Position numbers and translations under genes: made by a program. From Dendrolimus kikuchii (taxonomy: Eukaryota > Arthropoda > Insecta > Lepidoptera > Lasiocampidae): a stretch of 64,000 nucleotides of DNA. Position 1 is the first letter of the stretch; each line of letters begins with the position of its first letter. Positions 20,521 through 32,013 of the stretch are shown here, piece after piece. The notes under the pieces were generated by a model. The model saw only the letters and a list, made by a program, of their open reading frames with translations, had not been told where the DNA came from and searched no databases. The DNA lies in assembly GCA_019925095.2 (NCBI GenBank), contig CM034392.1, positions 15,014,387 through 15,078,386 on the forward strand. The letters run 5' to 3'.

Positions 20521-22889
20521 AAAGATAACTGAGAATGCTAGATTGTAAGAATCGTGGCATATCGAATCCGTTTCGTCGGTCATACTATCTTACTGCTCGT
20601 TTGTGTCTTGCGTGTGTAGATCTTTGGAATTCGCAATATCATATGTTACAGGAGTCTTCCTCTTAAATAATTTTGATCGGACGTTAGGAACCAGGCTGGA
20701 GATGACTCACCAACAAGTTTTATGTGGGACTCTTTTATTTAAGAATTGCATACCTGCATGTTCAGGTTTTAATCGGTATTCATTTGAATACTGTGCTCAT
20801 TAGCAGTGTCAATGGATTATTGTGAAAAGGTGTTTGGTTAATTTAATACGTTGTTGAGGTCACTTTGACATACGGCTATTCTATCTCTATCCTTGACTAT
20901 ATAAAATTTTATTGCTTAATAGGCGACTTTTCAATAGAATTAAAAGGTTGATTAAGCCTTATTGAGTAGCAAAGAAATGTTTTCATTAGAATATGTATTT
21001 TCAAACGAAAAGGTCCATGCACGCATCTGGCCGTGGCCTGTATGCACTTACTCCGTCCGCAGTGAAATATTCAAATCATGATCTTCCTAAAAAGCATGTA
21101 ACATGCTTCACAAAGAAATATAGTGACCTCGAAATAGAAATGATGCAGCACTCCTAACCGTTATAATAACGAGGTCATTTATCAACTTTGTATTTGTTTG
21201 TGTCCATACGAACGAGCAACGCAGCTTTTGATTCATACAGCCCATTTTGTGTTAAGTGGTTATTAAAATTGCTTTTTATGTTATTCTTAATTAACCGCTT
21301 TATTTAATATTTACGGATAGTAATAAAATAATTGGCTGTTTGTTAAGCCATTTATATAATATACGCAACTATTACAAGTGTGGAATTAAAATGCTTGAAA
21401 CCTCAAGTTAATCGATGCGGACGAGTCAATGATCACGATTATCGACAGTCCTTGCTTAAAGAGTCTCTATCGACTAACAAATACCTCTTTAAATATCATG
21501 ATTTAAAAAAGATATGATCAACGCTCGAACATGTTTTATAAAGTTACCTAAAGATCATGTTTTAGTTGTAAACAAAACTTTTCACTCAACATTGCTTGTG
21601 TAAATTATGTATCCCTAACTTGGGAATGAATGAAAAATATTGTACGTAAATATGACAACTGGCCCAATAAAATTATTGTTCTGAAAAGCTCGTAATTCCT
21701 AGATGACTAGATTGTTAGGTCATTGTTCTGTCACTATTTGACGATTTATTATATGACTCTTTTTTTTAAACCAACACAATAAAACGTTTAAAATCAAAAT
21801 GTAAAATCTTTTTAATGTTTTTACAATTTTTGGAGTTACGTTTTTTACTGGTCGTTTTTATTCCTGGTATTCTCCTTCCCTGTCCCTGCTAAGTTTATTG
21901 CATGTACTGTATGTACATACAGACCACAGTTCATTCTTAAGACCATGAAAGAGGCACAAACAAACATCCAAACAGTCTTTTTCACATTTATATATTAAAA
22001 ATATATTTATAAACGCAATAATTAGGTATACCCACAGTATAAAGGACGTCGAATTATCGGATTAAGCATTATGTTGCGAAATTTCAAAACTTTTGCTTCG
22101 TAAATATACTCTAATGCTTATTGTAATGAAATTCTGTAAACAGTAGGTAGATATTAATTAGTTATGATTTCTGCCCATAATCGTATTCCTGACAATTAAC
22201 GACTTAGGGAAAGACTACTTACTTGAATGAGATGCGAATTCAGGTAGAAAAGTTTCGGCGGGGCACGAGGGGACGTAAAATAGAAGGGAACGAAATGAAA
22301 TACACGCGACGCACTTACCAAGTACCGCGGCGTAAATTGCTTTTTTAACAAGTTTACTCTGATCTTACCCGTAGTCACTTACGAAATTTACAAAGACGTC
22401 TTCTGGCGCATATTTATGCATGAATTTTAATACAAAAATCGGCCAAGAGCGTGTCCGTTGACGAGCAATAAATGGTTCTGTGGAGATAGCAAAATTTCAA
22501 GGTATTTGTCATTTGACTACAGAGGCGCAAAATATTTTTTTTTTCATCAAGAATACCTCAAACGTCAACAAAAATCTACTCAACGTACCTTGTCCACACT
22601 AGTTTTCATTGAAAGTATTATTATGCTCTACCGCCAATTTTTTCAGTTTAGTAAATATAGTTAATACACTATTGATTTGCAAATATGTTTATAGCACTTT
22701 TAATCTGTTTTAATTTTTTATTAGTGTAGTTTAATTTTTAAGATAGTTTAGTTCATAATTTCATTGTTTTTAAACGTATTTTGAACAAGGTTTATCAAAA
22801 TAATTTGTTAGTAAAATGATGAAAATGATTGAAAATTTAAACGGGGGACACAATTTTTACGATTTTGAAAGCTAATATCTATCTCCCTC
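20521..22889. other. AT-rich stretch with little content
   Basis: About 2.4 kb without recognised elements. 22190-22400 is slightly GC-richer and contains two minus-strand donor-like sites (GTAAGTGC, GTAAGTAG) but no convincing coding frame. Confidence 0.4.
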
Positions 22890-24885
22890 CCTAGTATTGA
22901 CTCAAATACAATCCCTAACAAGGATTTGCGACGCTGCTATGCCTCGAGCCAAACGACCACCGCCGTGTACATCGGTCCACTGGTGGATCCAGGAGCTGGG
23001 TGAGATGCGGAAGGCAGACCGCATCATCAGCCACAGGCTCAAACGCAGCAGGGCGCGTCGTCCTCCAGACTATGTTGAGGAGAATGGACTCGTGGGAGAG
23101 TTCAGAGAGGCCAGGAAGGCCCTTTCGATTGCAATTTTGCAAGCGAAAGCTCGGGCTAAGGCCAAGCTCCTCGAGACACTCGACCGGGACCCTTGGGAGC
23201 ATCTGTACCGTGGGGCACGCAATACGTTGCGGTCTTGCACTTCCACGGTCACGGAAACGCTCGAACCTGAGGTCCTCCGGTCGGTTATCGATGAGCTTTT
23301 CCCGGATCCGGGGATCTTTACTCCCCCCAACATGGGTCCAACCTTTCCCGACACCTCGGAGGTGGAGCCTCACTCCATCACCGAGGAAGAGTTAGACGTC
23401 GCCCTGGACCGACTCCGGGGCAGGAAGACGGCACCGGGACCCGACGGGGTTCCGGATCGGCTCCTCTTCCTGGCTACTAAACATCTACGCAGCCAGCTGC
23501 GAGAAATTGTTCGATGCCTGTATCGACGCAGGTCAGTTTCCGTCGCAATGGAAGGAGGGCCGATTATGCCTGATTCCTAAGAGAGGTCGGCCTCCCAACG
23601 ATCCGTCCGCCTACAGGCCCATAGTTTTGCTCAACGAGATCGCCAAGGTCTTCGAAAAGATCTTAGCGAAACGTCTCGTCAAGCATCTCGACACTATGGA
23701 GCCGGGGCTAGCACAGACCCAGTTCGAGTTTCCGCGGAGGCGCTCCACGTTGGACGCCTTCGAGACACTGCGGACTGTAACGGACGAAGCCGTCCAAGCG
23801 AAGGATACTGTCCTGGCGGTGTCGCTTGATATAGTGAACACCTTTAACAGCCTCCCTCACGAGACGATCAGGGAGGGGTTCCGTGCACACGGAGTTCACC
23901 CGTACCTCACGAGGCTGTTGGGCGCGTACCTTCAGGACAGATACATCCTTTGGGAGGGCGGTGAGTCCGAGAATCGCTCGTTAGGTCGGCGACGCGTCGC
24001 TTGTGGCGTTCCACAGGGGTCGGTCCTCGGGCCAATTCTTTGGAACGTCGGTTATGACTGGATCCTTCGGGTTCCGGTCCTGCCCGAAATAGGGGGCTAA
24101 TCTGCTTTGCGGATGACACCCTACTCACGGCACGCGCTGCGTCTTACGCGGAATCCGTGGACCTCGCCAATGACGGGTTGGCGATCGTGGTCCAAACAAT
24201 AGGTAGGTTGGGCTTGAAGGTCTCCCCCGCGAATACAGAGGCCGTCATGTTCCATAAGCACTTTCGTAATCCCCCCGCGGACTTGACCGTTACAATTCAA
24301 GGGGTGGACAGTCGCGTAGGCCCCCAGATGAAATATCTGGGGATAATTCTCGACGGGAAATGGCTGTTTAAAGCGCACTTTAAGCAGTTAGTTCCCAAAC
24401 TCGTGAGGTCCGCAGGCGCCCTCTCTCGGCTTCTTCCCAACGTGGAGGGACCGGGGACGACGACTAGGAAAGTCTACTCTGGCATCCTTAGGAGTATAGC
24501 TCTGTACGGTGCACACGTTTGGTCCACTGCACTTCACCGCCACAATAGGACTCTGTTGTGCCGCGCACAACGGGTCCTGGCGGTGGGGGCCATTCGTGGA
24601 TACCGTACAGTGTCGTGGACGGCGTCGACACTCTTGGCAGGCGATCTGCCCTGGCCTCTCCAGGCGGACTTACTTGCCAAAGTTCGGCACTTCCGACAGG
24701 ATGCCCTCGCACGTGCGTCCAATTTCTGCGAGACTGTAATATCCAAAAGAAGGCCGCAGAACGCGATAGGGAGAGAGGTACAAATGCGCATGCGTCTCAC
24801 GGCTACCGACGCCAGTCGGGGTCCCAGAGGCGCAGGTATGCGCATGACTTCTCTTCTTGAAAATACCGCTACAGGGGCCCTCTAG
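22890..24885 (+). pseudogene. R1-group LINE reverse transcriptase, two frameshifts
   Basis: First frame (22897 to about 23500): linker ICDAAMPRAKRPPP, then KTAPGPDGVPDRLL. Second frame (23507-24100): LFDACIDAGQFPSQWKEG, SAYRPIVLLNE, SLDIVNTFN (catalytic Asp), [20 protein letters not shown]. Third region (24106-24885): FADD at 24106-24117, then MKYLGIILDG, YGAHVWSTALHR and RAQRVLAVGAIRGYRTVS. Frameshifts lie near 23500 and at about 24098 (one base lost just before FADD). The wording GPILWNVGYDW and the C-terminal GYRTVS fit the R1 clade. The endonuclease and the C-terminal zinc motif are missing. Confidence 0.85.
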
Positions 24886-25212
24886 CATCTAGGAAGCAGA
24901 GAAATCTTCACCCCTGTTGACGAAGGAGCTTGCCTCTCCTGGGGCATTCTCAAGCACTGATGCGCTAGGATCAGCTTGGGCGTAACTACGTTCTAAGTCT
25001 GACGCTCTTCCTGTCATAAGCGCGGGGCACTTGTGAGGAGGGTGGTTTTAGTGGAGTATTGAATTGGTTGAAAGGTTTGTCGAGTCTCCACACAAGCCAG
25101 TCAATTAGTGTTTGGATTGCCCCCAGGGGAATGCCTCCATAAACGACTATGGTCTAATCCCTAGCAAAGGACCCGGTACTTTGCGAAATGCATTTCCCCC
25201 GCCTTAAAAAAA
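22890..25212 (+). mobile_element. R1-group LINE, 5'-truncated, degenerate
   Basis: GC-rich block covering the linker, RT, C-terminal part and a 3' UTR with GGTGGTTTTAGTGG (25043) and a short A run at 25205-25211. Distinct from the RNase H-bearing LINE at 13141-16400 (FEFPRRRSTLDAFE versus YGFLPQKSTEDSLYDL). Confidence 0.8.
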
Positions 25213-25258
25213 TGCCTCAGTTACATTGTATGACAACGAGTCCAAATTTTATTTTTAA

Positions 25259-26135
25259 CTAGGGTTTTCCCGCGACTTCATCTACGATTAACAAGTAACT
25301 TAGATTACAGTTATTTTGCCAGTATTTAAAATCAAAGTGTATTTTTACCAACGAATGTTTTATTATGAAAATACATGAATCCCGTAAAAACCTGGGATAA
25401 GTAATGGTAATAAAGGCATACATAACTAATTCTGTTCTACTAAATATATCTACTACATAAAAAAACTGTCATATCAAGCAAGTTCTAATATCACGTGGTT
25501 TTGAAGTTAGGATATCCCGGAAAATATAAAATTTCCGGATTATATTGTTTTAGTATCAATCAGATTCGAATCAGGTTAATTTTTATGTATACTATCAATT
25601 TTAAAACACTCCCGGAAAAATTCCCGCGGGATTCCCCGGACTGAAAGTATCGCAGCATTTAAAAAAGAATGTTAGCTATCGTTTTATTGAAAACTATGTC
25701 GGAATAAGCTAATTTTTATGCACCCGAACAACTTCAACCCGCTTCCGGGAAAATTCTCGTGGATTCCCAGGATAAAAATTATTAGGCACATATTTTACTA
25801 CATACAATTTGCTATTGATCAGTGAAAAAATCGCACTGAAAATCGTTTTTTTTTAGTTTAGACACTTTAAATCATTCCCATAAAAATTCTCAAGGGATTC
25901 TCAGAATAAAATGTAAAACTACTTTTTAAGTCTTAGAATTTCCTGTCGATCAGTGAAAATTACATCAAAATCGGCCCAGTAGTTTTTACGTGAATCCCAA
26001 ACAAACAGACAGGAAATCTAAAAAAAATGTATCGTGTTCTCCATCGCTGATATAGCCTATTCCAGTTGTTTTTTTTTAATAGCCTCAATGTACATACATG
26101 CCATTTTTAAGAATTTTATAATAGGTATAGGATTT
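25259..26135 (-). mobile_element. Helitron-like repeat with tandem internal units
   Basis: It starts (plus-strand reading) A then CTAGGGTTTTCCCGCGACTT, as a Helitron 3' end read in reverse. It contains about three diverged copies of a unit with TTCCCGCGGGATTCCCCGG-type and ATCAGTGAAAA...GCAT-type blocks. The far end near 26135 is approximate. Confidence 0.55.
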
Positions 26136-27150
26136 CGTTAAGTACACCGTGTGTGTTGTGTAGCGGTGTATAAAACATAACTTTCTCAAAATTTCAAATA
26201 AAATACTGTGACTTGAACAGACGACAGACGGACGGACGAAACGATTTTATAACCAGTTCCATTTTGCCAAAATGATTGCGGAACTCTATATCTCTATATC
26301 TCATCCTAATATATTGCTAATGATCTTTTATCGTTGCGTCCTTGCGAAGGCCGATCATTTACCTACCATAACACAAACTGCTAGCGTGTAGGTTCTCATC
26401 TTTGTATACGTGATGAGTCTCTTGGAATTACTCAAACTTGAAGCATCATCAACAAGGAAGTAGGTATATATAACCTTTAACTTCTGGAACTGTACAAATA
26501 AACATAGGTGTATACATTGTTCGTTAGACATGCACGATTTTATTAAATTACCAAATAATTAATAGTAATAATATGTAATCCATTAACTTCAAAAAATTTA
26601 ATACGAGTAGGATGAATTTTATTTACCAAAGTATGGATATAGATTAAAATAAAATGTTAGTACACAAAATGCGTTAATTTGTGGACATAGGACGGTTACG
26701 TTCTCGTACAATCAACGGCAATCAAATCAAATGAACAGTGAAATCAGATGGGCGATGGGCGATGGGCGATGGGCTTAGGTGATCGGTGCACTCGCTGAAC
26801 TTGCTCCGAGCCATGATTGATGTTGACTACAGTGAAAGCATTTAAGCGTGCACATACATTTTCAACCGTAGCGGTATCAAGCCCTACTACAAAAAAGATA
26901 TTAAGACGCGTTACAATTCTTCTCCTACATTGCACAATACGAATTTGTTAACGGGAACCGGCCATCTACATTCGACTTTTTTGTTTATGCACGGGCGGTA
27001 TAAATTGATAATGTTAGTAATTTGGCGCCCGGCCTGAATGCCGTTGCCCGCTACACTAATGAGTTTATAATGGACACAATTATATAGGAAAATAGTATAT
27101 TTTTCAAAATCAATGTCTAGGTCGAGTGTATGTTCTATGTGCAACACCGA
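26136..27150. other. Mostly unassigned; contains a small G-rich tandem repeat
   Basis: No gene or element recognised apart from the 26747-26774 tandem repeat. Confidence 0.4.
26747..26774 (+). repeat. (GATGGGC)4 tandem repeat, G-quadruplex-capable
   Basis: Four perfect 7-bp units giving four GGG tracts separated by four bases each (26750-26773). Confidence 0.9.
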
Positions 27151-27158
27151 GTTTAGTT

Positions 27159-27779
27159 TTTTTTTTTTTTTTCAAGACCACGGGCCATAAAAATGGCCCG
27201 GACATTTGGAGGGCTTGCGTGGGGCCATGGGAAGGCCAACACGTAGAGGCCCCTTGACAAATTTAATCTAAATGTGGCGTGACACTGACCGGCGATTATC
27301 CCTGTCTACACATATAGTATTGCACCCAAGGACAAGCCCCGACCAGTGTAGGACTATTGTGGGAAATGAAGACAAAAAGCACCGGGCTATTGGGGTGAAC
27401 TGCTAGTGGTACTGGGGGTCTGGGAATATGGGGACTACGGCGTCTGCCCGTCGCAATGTTCAGGGAACATGGAAAAATGGGCAGACGGTGACTCGCCACT
27501 CCCTGCATGGGCCCCAAAAAATGCCATAAAAGACAGGGGCAACATGGGTGTGAGTGGCTAAGGGGTATCGAGAGGTGGGCTGCAGGTTCACCGAAGCTAC
27601 TTCTGACGTGATGCCATTTATCACTTCCACCCCTGGAGCTTGAGTCTTAGCTCTAGCGATCTTCACTCCGTGCCGGCTGGCTAAGGCAAGCACGGAGGCG
27701 GGGGCCTTGCCTGGACCCCCGGAGTCAGGTACGAGGTGTCGCTACTCACCTAAGGCTTCGCCACAAAGCCCCCCTGCGG
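27159..27779 (-). mobile_element. 5'-truncated LINE 3' end with target duplication
   Basis: Poly(T) at the left (minus-strand poly(A)), then a GC-rich 600-bp body. GTTTAGTT on both sides (27151-27158 and 27780-27787) is the target duplication. Minus frames such as RHGVKIARAKTQAPGVEVIN give no recognisable domain; it is probably C-terminal or 3' UTR sequence of an R1-type LINE. Confidence 0.7.
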
Positions 27780-28019
27780 GTTTAGTTATATTATTGTTAT
27801 AATGGATTATTGTAAGCATTCAAAGCATATCCCGCACCAAAATTTAAGGCTGTTCTTAGCTAGTAATAGATAGCTGCGCAATTGATTAATCTGTTTCGTA
27901 CAAAATGAAACACAATACAGGCTTTTGCATATAATGTGGACAGGCCATACAGATTGGCGCGGTCTATATGATTGTTCTTTATCATGTTTATCACGTAGGT
28001 AATTACACTAACATTAACT

Positions 28020-28130
28020 AAGACGTCGGTAGCACCTTTGCTGTTACAAATGTCCATAGGCGATGGTTACCACTTTCAATTACAGTTGGGCTGTCAGTCT
28101 GTCTGATATAACTCCAGCAATAAAAAATAA
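28020..28130 (+). repeat. CR1/SINE-type tail fragment
   Basis: GTAGCACCTTTGCTGTTACA, then CCATAGGCGATGGTTACCAC and an A-rich end; same family as 49691-49998. Confidence 0.6.
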
Positions 28131-28499
28131 AAATACACTAAACTAATAACATTAAACTTATAGTAGTTTGGATTGAACCTGCTTGACCAAAATAGGTTGG
28201 TTATATAAAGCATATATAAGTGAACAGAAACGGGTGGAAAGAGATTAAATCTGTAACTCCCATTGCACTAGAAAACAGTTGCAAAAAAATGTTATCATTA
28301 CGACAAGATATAACACTAACAATAAATTTTGAACTAGTAATTTAACAAAAAAACTGTTCTAATGCGATTCTGACTGATATAAATAGCTTAAACAATATGA
28401 ATGTGACTTTCACTAGCAGACTGCAAAAAATTCCTTTACCAGAGTTCAGACTTTTACTCAATAACACCTCAGTTTATTTAGCTGTTTTAAAAAAAATAC
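28131..28499. other. AT-rich stretch, nothing recognised
   Basis: No repeat ends or open frames of note. Confidence 0.4.
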
Positions 28500-28790
28500 G
28501 TATTTAATTTATAATATTATAAAAATCTAAACATGCCGTGTCGGTACACTAAAGCTATTTAAAAAAAGCAACTGGAGTAGATTAAAGATAAACGATGGAG
28601 AATACCATTATTTTTTAGAATTTTTATCTGTTTGTCGGTCTGTCTGTTTGTTCGGGACTCACATAAAAATTATTGGGCGGATTTCGATACAATTTTTGCT
28701 TATGGATAGTAAATTATATGTAATAAAATGTGTGATACTTTTATCCCGGGAATTCCTAGTCGTGGACGAAGTCGCGGGCACATCCTTGTT
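28500..28790 (+). repeat. Helitron-like repeat, single unit
   Basis: TTTATAATATTATAAAAATC, a GATGGAGAATACC block, TTTGTTCGGGACTCACAT, then CGTGGACGAAGTCGCGGGCA at the 3' side. Plus-strand counterpart of the family at 600, 25259, 33480 and 43215. Confidence 0.55.
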
Positions 28791-29589
28791 GTATATAAAT
28801 TTAATTCTAAGTTTCCTCTATACAGATGCTAGGGATAATTTAAAATTTGCTTTTTAAAAATTACAGCTTCTCAGATATAAGATTTCAAAAGTTATTAACA
28901 TCATACTTTCCCAATAAAACAACTATTGTACGATAGGTAACATTTCTACTATGTACACACGCATAATTATTTAAGTGTTGGAAGTGGTGTAAATTGTAAA
29001 AATAGCGTTAAATAAGTCTATCTAATAACAGAGTGAATTGTTGTAACATGCCTTTATGAGTCTTCCTCTTGCATGGAACCAGTATTATACCACCTATTTC
29101 TAAAATTATCACGTTTCAACCGCGCTGCGTGAGGCGCTAGCGAGAAAACTTGATCCAAGTAACAAAAAATCCTAATTGCGCACTTTAGCTACAGGAAATA
29201 TTTTGTTTAAAATAAAATTACATGCAAACCAACAAATGACCCATTCCCTATTATTACTAGAATGTTTATATTAATGCGTTTCTTGGAGTTTCAAGAAATC
29301 TATGTCACGCAAGTGCCTATACATAGACATTTAAAAGGATCCTACAATTCCTTAAAATTATTAATGTATATTAGATCATCAGCATTTGTGTTGCTGGTTT
29401 GTAATTTTGTAAATACATTTATTTGTCTTCTATTTTCTGACGAATAATAAATATTTTATTTTCTTGAATAGAAGTTTTATGTGAGATGTTTTGCTCCATT
29501 TAATGTTATGAATAGAAACTTAGAAAGTTGTTAAGTACGTACATATATCACTGAAATGATATCTGTTAAAAGTATATTGGAAATATACC
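28791..29589. other. AT-rich stretch, nothing recognised
   Basis: Contains only a 61-codon AT-rich frame (29262-29447) with no family resemblance. Confidence 0.4.
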
Positions 29590-29703
29590 TAGTCTTGCCA
29601 TACATATTGTAACAAAAAAAAATTCTATTGCAAATAACATTTATAAGTTTTACAGTGTGTTAGTGTAATACATAAATATAAAACAATTTAAAATATAAAA
29701 AGC

Positions 29704-30392
29704 TTATTCGAAGTGGTTTCCATTGGCTGCAATACAGTCCTTTAAACGTTGAGGCCAGTTATCAATAGAAGCACGCACTCTTTCCATGGGAAAATTCTTC
29801 ACTGCCAATAGTATGGATTGTTTTAGGGACTCCAAATTATCATGGTGTTTATAGCAAGCCGTACTTTCTAAAACTGACCATAAATCATAATCCAGCGGAT
29901 TAAGATCGGGACTAGACGACGGCCAGTCTTCAGCTCTGATGAAGTCCGAAACGTTCGTTTCCAAGCTCTCTTTGCGTACCGCTTCAGTAGTTGTTTCGAT
30001 TTTACCACCCTATTCTTTTTTAAGTTATGAGTTAAGAAATGACCAGTACGTCTCTTATAGGCTGCAAGTCCTAAGTCATCTTTTAAAATACGCGACATGG
30101 TTCTAGGTGATATCTTCATCTCCCGATATAAAATCTTTTGCTTTCGGACAGGATTTCTTTGAATTCTTTTCCTTACTGCTTTGACCACCTTTTTCGTACG
30201 AACACTAAGTGTACGGCCAGGTCTTTTTCTGTCACAAACAGAGGAGGTCTCATTGTACCTATTAATAGCCCGGTACATAAATATTTGACTAATACCAAGC
30301 GTATGGAGAGTTTTAAAAATTGCATTTGGCTCCATACCTACTTTGTGTAATGCAATCACAGCGATTCGGTTCTCTTTATCGCCCCACTCCAT
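29704..30392 (-). pseudogene. maT transposase (DD37D), central deletion
   Basis: It starts MEWGDKENRIAVIALHKVGM at 30392. The DNA-binding half is longer than in copy 1 and includes RKQKILYREMKISPRTMSRI and LKKNRVVKSKQLLKRYAK. After KRAW a deletion removes the first two catalytic aspartates. The frame shifts and resumes with ETNVSDFIRAEDW, then SSSPDLNPLDYDLW (third Asp) and a C-terminus ending NHFE at 29704. Cannot encode an active enzyme. Confidence 0.85.
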
Positions 30393-30418
30393 TTTAATAT
30401 CGCAAAATGTTGTACAAT

Positions 30419-30533
30419 ACGGGTTGTCTCGAAGAGATCGCTTTTTAGCGGTAAGACCGCCCTTTGTACACAATTAGTATAATACTAGTTCGTAAGTTTT
30501 CTGTAATGCTGTACAATAAAGTGTTATCTATCT
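30419..30533. mobile_element. Short RTE/SINE-type 3' end inserted in maT copy 2
   Basis: 115 bp absent from maT copy 1 at the same site. Starts GGGTTGTCTCGAAGAGATCG-like and ends AATAAAGTGTTATCTATCTA. Flanked by ACAAT (30414-30418 and 30534-30538). A related, inverted sequence is at 45290-45400. The AATAAA and short repeat end fit an RTE-type or SINE 3' end. Confidence 0.75.
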
Positions 30534-30654
30534 ACAATGTATTGGCGCCAAAATGAAAAAAACACAATGAACAATCATATAAAAAGGACAAATTCCAAAT
30601 TCAAATGTAATATTTTGTTTCTTTTAAATTGTAAGAGTATTTATGGCCAGGCTA

Positions 30655-31246
30655 AGTATAATCACAGAAAGAAAAAATAATTATAGCGCATATACTAGTA
30701 AAGCTGATAGAATAATGTAATACCTTCATTAAACTCACAACCAGGTACTTCGGTACGAAACAATTCAAAGCTAACTATTAATAAAGACCTAAAAAGGAAA
30801 AAATTAAGTGTTTGGTATTTTAGATAAGATCTCTAGTAATCAATCAAACATGGCATTATTTTATTTTAATGGAATATATCGATAGTACGAGATAGATGAA
30901 AATAAATGAAATGATTAGCTAATCACCTATTAAGTGGTAAACGATGAATCGTGATTTAGGCACGGATCAGTGGCAGCCGCCGCGATGCGCGTTTCTTGTG
31001 ATGACGGCATTGCTTCCAGATCTTCTTCAGCCTATGACTCATAATACGCGTTACCTGCTCCGTCCATTTTGATTACCAGCCCTGACTCGTCTTAAACGAT
31101 TTTATGTTAATTGTCTATAATTTTACTAAGAATCAACTTTTTATCTCAAACCTTTAAAATTTTACAAATGATAAAACTCTAAAAATATAGGAATACTAAA
31201 GCTTATACTAAGCTTATACTAAAGCATCGTCTCTCAACGAGATCCT
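30655..31246. other. Unassigned stretch
   Basis: 30950-31080 is slightly GC-richer (GGCAGCCGCCGCGATGCGCG) but has no open frame worth calling. Confidence 0.4.
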
Positions 31247-31555
31247 TGCAGTCCGTTCAAGAAGAGAGAAAAAATACAATTTCCTGCGGCCAGGCGGGTT
31301 GTAGCAAGAGGCGACAAAACAACCAACAGCCAGGTGGCAGGCTATTTTCGCGTCTGGATGGCTACGACCCCTGGTCTACAGTAAGCCACCATAACAACCT
31401 TGACTTGCGTTCCGGCGTTACTGGCCAGGTTCCATTCTCCCTTTAGAGAACAGCAGCGCATTTGTAGCACCTTCGGTCTTGCAAGTGTTCATAAGCGATG
31501 GTAACCGCTTTCAGGTGGGCCGTCCGACTGTCTGCTGAACTCGTGAAAAATAAAA
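31247..31555 (+). mobile_element. CR1/SINE-type retroposon, near full length (plus)
   Basis: It starts near GAAGAGAGAAAAAATACAAT, followed by AGCCAGGTGGCAGGCTATT, ATGGCTACGACCCCTGGTCT, GATGGTAACCGCTTTCAGG and an A-rich end. About 300 bp, non-coding. An inverted partial copy lies 110 bp downstream. Confidence 0.7.
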
Positions 31556-31664
31556 ATCCCTACGGTCTATGTGAGCTTAATATTAATTATCGGATCATGG
31601 AATAATGTGCAGCTATATTTTTTCACATGTCTATTAGAATTCCGTAGTAATTTTGACTTTATTT

Positions 31665-31820
31665 TATTTTATTCCAGGAGTTCAGCAGACAGGCAGACGG
31701 CCTACTTCATGGAAAGCGGTTACCATCGCCCATGGACATTTGCAACACCAAAGGTGCTACAATTGCGCTGCTACTCTCTTAAAGGAGACTGGAATCTAGT
31801 CACTAATGCCGGAACATAAA
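31665..31820 (-). repeat. CR1/SINE-type retroposon fragment (minus)
   Basis: GAGTTCAGCAGACAGGCAGA, then GGAAAGCGGTTACCATCGCC, the inverse of the neighbouring copy. It stops at the ACTAATGCCGGAACA block. Confidence 0.65.
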
Positions 31821-32013
31821 TGGAATCTTTATAAAATCGTCATATCCGTCTGTATGCTCGTTTTGTTTGAGTCAGTCATTTTATTCAGAAACTAACGAGT
31901 CTGTATGGATGTTTGGCAGAAATATGTGAGAATACTATAAATTAGGGGTGGCCGCCATACGTAACTGAGATATCAAATAGCCTTTTCAATGTACTAGGAC
32001 TCTAAATTTTATT

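Larger units (their letters stand above)
29592..30652 (-). mobile_element. maT-family (DD37D) DNA transposon, copy 2
   Basis: Ends GTCTTGCCATACATATTGT (left) and GGCCAGGC (right), with TA on both sides (29590-29591 and 30653-30654). Closely related to copy 1 but with a different internal deletion and a 115-bp insertion at 30419-30533. Confidence 0.8.

Noticed and set aside
22915..24888. Several 70-150 codon frames antisense or out of frame to the R1-type LINE
   Set aside because: Shadows of a GC-rich coding strand; the plus-strand frames carry the RT motifs.
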